This document shows, one piece after another, positions 12,501 through 24,500 of a stretch of 64,000 nucleotides of DNA (the first letter of the stretch is position 1; every line of letters starts with the position of its first letter). The stretch spans positions 186,001 through 250,000 of the forward strand of contig JAGFBZ010002144.1 in assembly GCA_018398805.1 (NCBI GenBank). Direction: 5' to 3'. This stretch comes from Hirundichthys speculiger. Taxonomy: Eukaryota > Chordata > Actinopteri > Beloniformes > Exocoetidae. The notes beneath the pieces were generated by a model that had not been told where the DNA came from, did not search any database, and saw only the letters and a list, made by a program, of their open reading frames with translations. A program made the translations under genes and the position numbers.

Positions 12501-15500
12501 GTGCCATTATCTGGCAAAACCATCTTATGTATATATGCAATATAATCTTGTAGCAGATTTTATTTTATTTTTTGTGCTAATATGAAAGGTGAACATGTCC
12601 TTCACCAGTCCTCTCTGGCAGTTAATTCTAACATCTTTATTAACATCTTAAATCCTGATTCTGTCAGAGAGGACTAAAAAAACACCAGCAGTGAGACATT
12701 TAAATACAAGAAAATTAAAAAGACACGACATTGATGTGCGGTGTGTGCTAAGTTGTGAAGTGTGAGAGGGTGTTGTGTAGTGGATTGTGTTGTAATACAG
12801 GACAAACTTAAAGCATAGTCTCCGTCTCTCTCCATCTTTGTTTTCATACCTGTTAAATATTTTTCCTTGGTGTCTCTTAAGTGGTGTCACTTCATATTTC
12901 CTGCTCTGTGCTGTGTGCACACATGTCCGTGCAAAAAACCCGACACAATATAGCTAACACCATAGACATATATAGAGATAGACGCCGCATTGGCTGTTTG
13001 GAACGAGAAATGCGGCCGCCATCTTGGACCGGTCATTCTCTGGGATTATAACCGTAGTAGTATTACCGTACGTCGAGTCGCAGCACAAGTGAGAGAACAT
13101 ATTTTTCTGTCTAAAAGACGTCTAATAAATGTCTAATAAACGTCTAACGGTCCCTAGACGTCTGGGCTAAAATCGGTCTACCACTGGTCTAAATGAAAGT
13201 TTTAGACTAGCCGTTTCTAAATCTAAACTACATTGTACATTGATCAATAACTGTTAAAAATGTTTTAATCCAGCATTTGGCCACCATTTATACAATTTAC
13301 TATTGTTTTATTTTGTATTTAATTATTAATGGATTAAATTGTACCGTATAGATTTGCGTTAATATAGACCGATTATAGACGGGCGAATTTCATGTGTGAA
13401 CTTAAACGAGACGTCTATTGCTCAGTGGGTTACTATAATATTGGTTGTATTTTGTTCATTGAATATTACCAGAGTTGAGAAGGAGCAAAGATCCTTTGTT
13501 ACCGTAACGTTAATGAAACGACGCTAAGCTAATGGCAGTTAACAATGTTACAGTATGTTTATTGTTCACCCGGCTATGAACTGAGACTTGATAAGTCATA
13601 TTCCATAACACTGACTTAGGTTACAACTGACACAAGAATTGCTATTGTAGAAATATAATTATATTGCTATATGCTATTGCTATGTTTTTCAATGTCACTC
13701 TGTAGCCTATAGTGCATTATATTGTCTGATTAATCTTAATTAATCATTAATCTTAATTAATCGTGAAAATCAGTTCGTTTCGTGAGGTATGATTAAATAC
13801 ATTGACGGCACACCTGCCAAACAAATAACACTGAGCGGAGCGGGTGACCGGTCCAAGATGGCGGCCCCAAATCTCGTCAGCGCCAGTAGGGAGTAGCGTT
13901 GGATGCGGCGTCTATCTCTATATATGTCTATGGCTAACACTCCCTGAACCCATTGGGTCAATGAGAGCGCCACTGCTACCTACTGGAGTATGTGTGCAAT
14001 TACACTTTATTCCAGTAAGGCAAAAAAAAAAAAAAAACATGTTCCCTGGCATCGCACAGCGCCCCCCCACGGGGGCGCGCCCTGCTATTTGAGAAGGACT
14101 GGTGTAACTGAAGAGCTGCTAGAGGGCAAGGCTCTTAAAATTAAAAGGAATATTTTTCTCTTCAAACTGCTCTTAAAGCCAGACCTTTAACCACACAGAT
14201 ATAATGTATACATCAAAACATGGGTATTTTTGTCCTTTTTAAGACCATATGCCTTTCCAAGTGCTGTGACCTACAGAATTCAAACTATGAGCCTCAGAGT
14301 CCGACGTGACCAGAAATTCTGCATGCTTTATAATGGGAGACCGTGAACTTATTTTTTGAACTTCAGAAATGACCAATGTTTTTAAACTGCCATCGTGTTG
14401 TCATCTTTAGCATCTGGACAATAAAATACACATTGCTGCGTCCGTCTAAGTCTTCTGACACTCATGGTGTTGGAATGGTTAAGATTAGTCAAACAGGGTT
14501 GACACAGGATTGCAGAGTTTGAAGGTTGCTCAGAGCCAAAATCACAGTGAGTCTTCTCTGTATCTGGTCAATACTTACAGACTTTCAGTTACAACTGGGG
14601 TTTCCAACATTTTTCCAAGAACCGGGTCATTGGTCACCTGATATTGGATCCTCCCTGATTTGCTGCTTGCTGTATACGATTCATGTCTCATTTAGTACCA
14701 GTGTGTTTTTGTATTTATGTCTCTGCTATTGTTAGAATAGAATAGAATGTCAGTCAACAGAGGATTTGCATCCTCTGTTGACTGACAGGAGCCGAAAAAT
14801 ACAGACTGTGTAACGTTGTCAGTTCCTGAATAAAGTGCCGTTCAGAGCAGAGAAAACCGGACTTTTTCTTTCGTTTTCACTGGCGTGTTAGCCGCTGGTC
14901 ACGAGCCTGGAATAGCACAGTACGGCGGTTTCCCTGCTACGGTTCGGAGACCAGAGGCCATACGGTAACACATGAAAGCGCATTTTGATGTGATGTGCAC
15001 CCTAAACACGGCCACTTTTTGCCAAATAAACTTTTTCTAAATTATTTAGATATGTTTGCCTTGGTGACACATGACAAATGTGCAGAAATCCTAGAAAAAA
15101 AATCATCTTTTTCTAAGTTGATGGTGGATTTTGTGGCCCTCGCCACTGGAGACAAGGCAGAAAAAAACGGTCGAAATGGTCAAATTTTGGTTGCATTTTG
15201 CGACCATTTAGTCACGATTTTATGCCCTGTCATTACTTGACAGGGAGCTGCTCCATCTTGGTATTCACATGCAGTAGTTTGATAATTTGTCTTTGCCTCA
15301 AAAGAACCTCTATTCGGCTTTTTAAAATTATATCACACACTAAACACTAAAATATCAAATCACTTTTATATCATATTTCACTACTCCAGGGCACTTCCTG
15401 TCCTCCATGTACTTGATCTCACCTCACACAAAGGTGAAATCTGAGACGACAGAACTACCATTTCTAGCTGCTTATTTGTAAAAGAAATATTCAATAAATG

Positions 15501-18500
15501 TTTAAAATAATTAAAATCATTACGTCTTCTTATCAATGTAAGGTTGGTGTCTCGATTTAGAATGAAAACAGCAGACAGAACCAAACCACCACCCAAGTGA
15601 ACAACACGCTGCACGTGAACACCTGTCTGTTCTGTACAAAAACAAAGACAAAGGGTCAGCAGTCGGCTGACGTCAGTTCAGTTGATAGTCACACACTCAT
15701 ACATCCACATAAAACCCACTCAGATAACTCATCCTCAGTGCCCGAGAAAGAGATACATGAGGATAGGAATGTCTGAAACATTCATGTTGTTCAAAAGGAA
15801 AATCACGGTGACATAAATGTGACATAAATAAACGTGACATTAATGACATGGCATAAACACAAATTGTATTTAGTGCATTTCTGTGTCCTCCAACTCTGAC
15901 CATTCATGTCCACAGTTCCATCTCTCCACTGGTCAGGCCTGAACTATTCAACAGAATTAGTGGTCAAAATGATAATATTGAGGTCACCTCTAATTTTCAG
16001 GTGAAAAAAGGAAAATCAGTCCCTGAAATCATTACCAACAGCTAGACAATAAAAGAATGTGTTAAATGGGACAGAGAAGTTCATTTGACCACCATTATTC
16101 ATTTTCACTTAACACATGTACTGTTAATTATAAAAACATACATTATTGTATTAATTATCATTATGCAACACTTTAAATGAGTGTGACGTACACAAAGAGC
16201 CCACAACAATTAAAATAACATACAACACCCAGAAAGGACACAAACATAAACAGAAAAACAAATTCATACCTACACTTTGGTTCCTTTCATCCAAATTCAC
16301 ACTGACACACAAATCACTTCACAACTTACATTCATCCAATAAAATAGGGGAATTCTCTCATCCTTAGCACACAAGTTGCCAAAGGAGAACATACAATGAA
16401 AACAGGTTGCCTTCCAGAGTGACCACAGTGGACCCAGGCCGGTGTCCCAACTCCCAGATCCCCAGAACTGCACCCTTCAAGGCACAAACGCTGAGGTGCG
16501 CCAGTATCTAAAAAAAAAAAACCAGAGAGCTGAGACACAGCCCAAAACCAGCAGTGCTTTGCCTCTTTCTCAGGTAGCCACAACAAACTCTCACAACCAA
16601 AACAGCCAGAGGCTCCACAGGACACTTGGACACAGACTCATTGTTTTTCCTATTTTTTCAATCCTGTGGATTGGATTGACTCCCACTGAGATGAACCAGA
16701 AAGACTCTAAGGCAGACGACACTCTCAAGTCAGCCTGACCTAAGCTATCTACTCTTATCTTACATATATATATATACTGTGGCACAAAGGCTCAGGTCAG
16801 AAGGAGTAGGGTTCATATCAAAATATTCATGTAAAATCAGCAAATTGTCTTAAAATTGTCTTTAACTGCCAGAAATATGACCACTGGTTATCATTTCACA
16901 TTTTGAAAAATACAGAGTGGTGGACTAATAGACCCTAAGTTCCAATGTATGTATGTCCTTGTTCAGGGTAGAAGAATCATCATATGTATGGATTTTGGGG
17001 CATATTGAACAACACATATGCAAATTAGATTTTTCCATTCATGGCTAGATATTAAACTTGGCCATACGCTCATGGAATCGCCCTTTGATATAAAAGTTAC
17101 AGTTTTCACTGTCAGTCATCTTCAATGTCTTTACTACTGATCTGAACCAATTTGAGATGTGTCGACTCATCCCACTCTGAGCAGGGATGCATAATGCAAA
17201 ACATGACATTTCCTGTTGCCAATAGGTGGCGCTACAACTGTTTCTCATTATTACAGGTTCTACGTGTTCAGGATGGGACTACGATCATACTCATCCGTTT
17301 TGGACCAAATTAAACACTGTATGGCCAAGTTACAGCCATTCCTCTTTCATGGCGAGTCTTTGATATGACATCAAACTTCGCCGCGTCACTGCAGTCACGC
17401 CCTCTGGTAAAAAGTTTTAAGCTTCACAAAATTTCATCAGTCATGTGTTTAGAATTGAACAAAAGAAAATTGGAGTCAATCCAATCAAATCTCTGGGAGG
17501 GATTTGTTAAAGTATAGGCCTGGAAAAGACCGAAATACTGGAAAAACTGCATATTCCTTTGAAAATAGAGGACTTCCCATGGGAGTTAGATCATGGGTCC
17601 ATGATAATTTTTTTTGTAGGTCTGAGGATGATACATCAGTCACACAAAGTTCATGTCTGTAGGTAAAAGCATGTAGAGGGGCTCACTGATACAAAAAAAG
17701 AAGGTGGCGCTATTGAGCCACTTTTGTGTGCCCATGCTCTGTACCCATAAAATACGTAAATTTTGCACACAACAAATGTGTGTGCAAAATTTCATGAGTT
17801 TTTGAGTATGTTAAGGCCCCCAAAAAGGCGATTCATTTTGGAGAATAATAAAAACAAAAAAAATTTTGGAGAAATTTTGAGGCATGGCCAATGAGGCTGC
17901 ACATCTGTGAAAGGAATGACAAATCACATCTCTCCATCTGGCAGTCAAACAATAAAGACATGGATGGCAGAGTCTGTGGCCTGCAGTCCTGATCAAAACC
18001 TGATAGAAGACCTTTGGGATGAATTAGAGCAGAGACTGAGAACCAGACCTTCTGGTCCAACATCAGTGTTTGACCTCACAAATGCTCCTCTGGAAGAATG
18101 GTCCAAAATCCCCATAAACACACTCCTAAACCTTGTGGACAGCCTTCCCAGAAGAGTTGAATCTGTTCAAGCTGCAAAGGGTGGACCCACGTCATATTGA
18201 TGTCTTAAAGAGGACAAAAATGCCTACATTTTGATGCATAAATTATGTCTATGGGGTTAAAACTCTGGCTTCAAGAGCAGTTTGAAGAAAAAAATGTTGT
18301 TTTAATTTTAACGACTCTGCAATCTAAGAGCTCGTCAGTTACACTGAAACGTAAACATTACGTCATTGGAAATGCATTGAGAGGTCTGAAAAAGGTAAAA
18401 GTTAAACTCAAAGAGCACAAAGTTTTCAGAGGATCTGGACACGACTCCTTTCATTTTGAATGGGAAAAATAAGATTTAAACAAATACAAATATTTTAAAA

Positions 18501-21500
18501 AGTATAAAGACTGAGCTGAACATTTTGACATTGGAACGGTTAAAATCGGACAAAGTATGTAAGAGGAGATAGCGGTCAAAGAAATTCACGCTGCTTTGGA
18601 GAAGAGGGTTTCAAATGTAACACTAGAAAAATTGCATTTACTGCGAAAATGCAGGCGTGAATTAATTAAGCTGAATTTTTGACCTGAACTCTGCTCAAAA
18701 GTAGAGAAAATGTTTGAAAAGCATGAATTTGAGAAGGAATCTGAACAACTGAATAGTCTTTGAACACAGCATAATTCAGCAAAAGGTCTCAGCATAATGT
18801 ATTGAAAAGATAAAACATGACAACCACAGCAAAGGGAGCAACATGCTGAATGATGGTAAGGTAAGAGAATGGACAACATTCCTAAATTGGAAAAGATATA
18901 TAGTGATAAATGCCCATAAATGTATGAGAAGTAAAGCACAATATTTAAAACCAGAAAGATTTGAAAAAGCAGAAGTCCAAGAATAAATCTTCAGCAGGAG
19001 ATGAACATTTTCAGACATGAAGTGTTGAAGTTGTCAGAAGAATGTAAAAGTTGCTAAAATTTGCATAACATTGAGGAAAAAGTCAGACTACTTTATTACA
19101 ATGGACTGAAAATTTGAAAAACATGAGTTGAAGAACTTTAGCTTTAGCTCAGACTTTAGCTGAACATCTTTGCAGAATGTATCAAGAGTTAAAACATGTG
19201 AACTGAAGCTAATTTAGCTAAATGCTAAACACGACTAAGACAGCTAAACTCAATCAAATCAAATCAAATCAAATTTATTGTCGCCACTGAGCCAGCATCC
19301 CAACACAGCAGAATTTGACTTCCCAGTTCACCGTCCAAGAGAAACATACAAAAACAACACAACATATGGACAGGAGTCAACGGTGCTTGGGTCAGCGCTA
19401 TAAGAGCGCTTCAATTTTAGCAGAAGAAAATATGACCACATAGGGGATGGGGGGGGGAGAGGATAAAAAACAGGTGTCTCACACCACATGTCCTTGATCA
19501 GAGGCACGTGTTGTGGGATTCACAAAAAAAACCTCAGCACAGGCATAACAAGCTCAATACAAGACAAGACATCATATCAGGAAAAGGTCCCAGCCAAGCG
19601 GCCCGTGCATGCTCGCCCGGTGGCACGCAGCCGGTGGCGCGCAGTGCAATCAGTCCGCTCCACGTGGGGGAGTACACCAGGATCCAGCGAGGACGTTGAG
19701 AGTCAGGGAAAGGCAATGGAGCAGGGGATGGTGTGGGGGGGGAGCCTACTTCGGATAAGACCTCGGTGAGATTCTTTTTCAGTTCGGCCTTGGCCAAGGC
19801 CGCTCAGGGGAGCCAGATTCAGATAAGAGAGATTGTTTTCGGTCAGACTGACAGTGAATTTTGCCTGCCTTGAGTCCTTTGCTGGTTTTCTCTCGTGGGA
19901 AAATCCAAAAGTCCGAATTATTCGTGTCCATTCTCCCTGAGCAGTGCATGTAGTTTCCCCAGGTTGTTATCCATTTTCCCCATCAGTTCATGCATCTGAA
20001 GCTGTCGGTGGCTCACGCCGTGAATCACGTCCAGTTTCCGATTCATCTCGTCTCTTTTTACAGTCTCGGCACCCACAGCACGGCTAACCTCCACGCACAC
20101 GGACATCAGGACCGGAATAGCAGCATCCATGCGCTTAATTTTCCGATACATCAGGTATCCGCCAACGCCAAACTTCAGATATCCGATTATCATAAATCCA
20201 AATATGTAGACATCTTCAGCGTCCTCGATGAACAGAGGAGCCTGGCAGCTCAAGCGCCACTTCCCCCATGGATCTTGAACGTACCCCGCTGGCTCTGTGC
20301 CATCTGGACATGAAGGCTCACCTGTAGATTCCCTTCTTGTAGAAAAAATTTGATCAATTGCATTGAGAGACCAGCTAACCAGATCCATGGTTAATTTAGA
20401 TCTTCAGATTTTATCCGTATGAGGCTCCAAAAAACACACAGACAGGACAAAGAGCAGCGAGGATCAGATAGAGGGGCAGGAGCTCACAGAAAAGCGTCCG
20501 CCTTCGCTGGAGAGCAGAGAGAGAAGAGAAAACTCAGAGAAAATGTTAATAGCAACAAGAGTTCATGAAAAAAACCTTTCTAAAAGCTAATGACAAATCA
20601 AAAAGAAGTAAGCTAAATGCAACAATGTTAGCTCCACAGCTCAGTGAGAAAAAGGGGATCAAGGAAGACAATGGAAACGACTGCAGAATTAGCAGCATGT
20701 TAAACGAAGCTAACTTAGCATCATGCTCACAACTGCTGAGTCAGCAGCAGTTAAGGCAGGTGTCCGAATATTTTTGGCAATGTAGTGTATGTTTGTTTTC
20801 ATGCTGACCACCGTCTGTGAATGTGGCATGAGAAAGGCTGGTTAACAGTGTCAAACACCTATTTTGATGTATGTAATTACCTGTAAAAATAAAGGAGGAT
20901 GAGCTGGATAAGCAAAGGAATGACCTCTCACCTTTAACCTGCAGGTGTGTGGTTGAGCGAGAGAGAGAGATAGACTGGTGAACCAACTGACACTCTAAGC
21001 CAGGGGTCCCCAACCTTTCTGGGTCTGAGGGCTACCAAGGGCTACCTGAGGGCTACTTGTTTGTTTAAAAGCCTCTACTGATGTCTCGACATTCTTCTCA
21101 AATCACTATGATTGAATGATAATTTGCTTATATGTTATAAAGAACTGTTCTTTATAGGTTATAAAGAAATAATCTCATATTTAAATTAAGAAAAATATGA
21201 ACTGTAACTAAAATCCTGTAGTTGTCACTATTTAGTAACATCCTTGGTGGGCACCTCAGAAGCTCCTGGAGGGCTACCTGGCACCTGCGGGCACCACGCT
21301 GGTGACACCTGCTCTAAGCTGACTGTACTCTGGAGCTGCAGCCTGCCATCACATCCAAAATGGCATTACAAAGGCTGGTTAACAGTGTCACCACTCACTT
21401 TGATGTATGTGATTACCTGTAAAAATAAAGGAGGATGAGCTGGATAAGCAAAGGAATTAGCTCGCAGCTATTGATTAACATGCAGGTGTGTGTGGTTGAG

Positions 21501-24500
21501 AGAATCAGAGACAGAACTGCAGCTCCACTGTCTCCTTTCAATCAAAATCCAGATTTTTTTAAGTTTGGAACCAAACCTTCTGGTCCAACATCAGGTTGTG
21601 ACCTCACAAATGCACTTCTGAGTCAATGGTCAAAAATCCCCATAAACATACTCCTAAACCTTGTGGACAGCCTTACCAGAAGAGTTGAAGCTGTTCTAGC
21701 AGCAAAGGGTGGAGCCTCATCATATTGATTAGGAATGGGAGGAGCTAAAGCTCATATGTGATACAAGGCAGGTGTCCCAATACTACAATATAATGATAAT
21801 AATATAATAACAATATAATGTATGTTTTCATGCTAAACACCGTCTGTGAATGTGACATGACAAAGGCTGGTTAACAGTGTCAAACACGTATTTTGATGTA
21901 TGCGATTGTCAGTCACAGTCTTATAATATTTTATATACTGTGGCTGTTGAACATGCAGGCAGGGGCGGTACTCCCCTGAAGCTCCGCCCCCACAGTCACA
22001 TGTTCCGCTGCTGCAGCGTGTGTATGTGTGTGTGTGAGATCAAGAGAGACACAGACAGAGAACTGCAGACTCCACTGTCTCCTGTCAGTCCAAATCTAGA
22101 TTTCTATGTCCTGAACAAACTGCTGTAATTCAAAAACAAAATAATTTTTTCAAAGAACTCTTGAACAGTGAGTGGCACAAGGCTTTCAGGAACGTACTGA
22201 TATGTTTTTTATTTGGTAAATGTCTACCGTTTTTAAATTAGAGCAGTGTAAAAACATGAAACTTTTTCCTATCCGACAAAAGGATTCAGAACCCTCCCTA
22301 TTGGAATAAAATGGAGCAGTTTCTTTAAACTCCCTGTTGATTTGACGGAAAAATAAAATAAACGCCACACAGACACAAATACCTACGTTCTGATGTATAA
22401 ATGATGTCTGTGGGGTTAAAGGTCCTGCTGCAAGAGCAGGTTGAAGAGAAAAAAAAGTAATAACTTTAACTTTGAGAGCCTCTCACTCTAACAGACACTG
22501 AAACATAAACATTCCTTTACTGTAAATGCAGCTGAAAATCTAAAAAGATGAAAAAATAGTAAAACCTAAACGGCCATAATTCAAAAACGGTAAAACATTT
22601 TTAAAAACGGATTCAAACGATAATAGAATAAACGATAAAAGAATGAGGTTATATATAAGTTTCCCCAGTCAGAATGAGTCATGGTTGGTCAAAAAAATTG
22701 TAAGACTGACTTTGGTCATGTAGGTTTCTACACAGTGAATTAAATGTTGTACTGCATGTCTGGCTTCATGTTCACTCTCACAGTTAACTTTATAATGTGC
22801 ACATTTACAAGTGGATCGCCGGTAAGATCTCCAAATGTATTTTGGGTAAAATCGTCATCAACAGCCGTCCATCAGCGTCATCATCAGTCACTCGGTTAAA
22901 TCATGAGTGGCAGTTCATACAAGCATAAAAGTGGAGCAACAGATTGCAAAGAAAAGGAAAAAAAAGCGCAGGAAAAGACTAAACTAAAAATGATGGATGC
23001 ATATCCTCCTGGAGATGAACCTGACATTGTTGGCAGCGAGTCAAGCCCACCAGAACTGGTACCACAGTCAGGGAGGTAGATTTACAGGTACAATTAGCTA
23101 CAATCACTGACACTGAAAACAATATGTGAGTTAGTTGTAAACTGTTGATGTGGTTGTTATCGGAGTAGCCCCCCCGCCTAACGTTATTATTAGGGACCAG
23201 GTAGCCTAACGTTATTATCAGGAGCCAGGTAGCCTAACGTTATTATCAGGGGCCAGGTAGCCTAACGTTATTATTAGGGGCCAGGTTAGCCTAACGTTAT
23301 TATTAGGGGCCAGGTAGCCTAACGTTATTATCCAGGGGCCAACGGTAGGTAGCCTAACGTTATTATCCAGGGGCCAGGTAGCCTAACGTTATTATCCAGG
23401 TAGCCTAAGGGCCCAGGTAGCCTAACGTTATTATTAGGGGCCAGGTAGCCTAACGTTATTATTAGGGACCAGGTAGCCTAACGTTATTATTAGGGACCAG
23501 GTAGCGGTAGCCTAACGTTATTATTAGGAGGCCAGGTAGCCTAATTAGTTATACTAGCCTTAGGGGCCAGGTAGCCTAACGTTATTATTATTATTAGGGG
23601 CCAGGTAGCCTAACGTTATTATATAACAGGGGCCAGGTAGCCTAAATTAGGTAGCCTTATTAGGAGCCAACGGTAGCCTAATGTTACTATTAGGGGCCAG
23701 GTAGCCTAATGTTTTTGTTGTTCCAGGTCCTAATGGTTTTATTAGACTTCATGTCGGTTTTGTCGGGTTACTCGTGCAAAAAGGCTCGTACAACGACATC
23801 CTCGGACTTGGTATTTATTAACAGCAATGGAAACACATCAGGAGAAATCAGCACTTGGTACCGAGCAGAATGAATGAATGAATGAATGAATGCTGGTAGC
23901 TACTACAACAATGACTGGTGAGTCTTCCACGTGACGTCACAACCGCCGAATACATTTTAGACAATATATCATGCCATAATACTACAGGTTTGATTGATTT
24001 CAGAATGACATGGTCGCTCTTCGTGGTGTTGAACTCTTTCTCAAATGCTTTGAGCAATGTGTCAAAAATGTAGTAATGCTTGTAAGCCCCACTGTTGCGG
24101 GTATGTGTGTGTTGTAAAACGATGTAATCACAAGCTTTATTGGGCTTAAAGAGCCCGGTCATGTGCCAAAACAGATTCACATAGGACGGGTTAGAAGTCC
24201 CAGTTGGGATATAAAAAGGCGATCTAGTGGGGAGCTCATAGACGCAAGTCTTCACATGGCGCTGCTCAGACTGAAAGTCCGGCCAGTTAACAGTGTTAAA
24301 CACGTATTTTATTTATCTGCTATATGTCATATAATCAGTTTCTAACGCTTACAAGAATTCGTAGGTACACTTAAGGGGCAGAGGAGGTCCGGTTTGGTGA
24401 CCTCAGGACTGTAGCTCTGCTTTTTGCAGATTATGCAGTCCTGCTGGCTTCATCAAGTCGAGTGTGAAATGGCAGAAATGCAAATCAGCACCTTTAAATC

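Noticed and set aside
19488..19797. Overlapping frames on both strands near 19.6 kb
   Set aside because: They lie in the 3'UTR of the reverse-oriented retroposon and show no conserved domain.
23165..23715. CRISPR-like array
   Set aside because: Repeats are directly tandem without unique spacers, and the genome is vertebrate.
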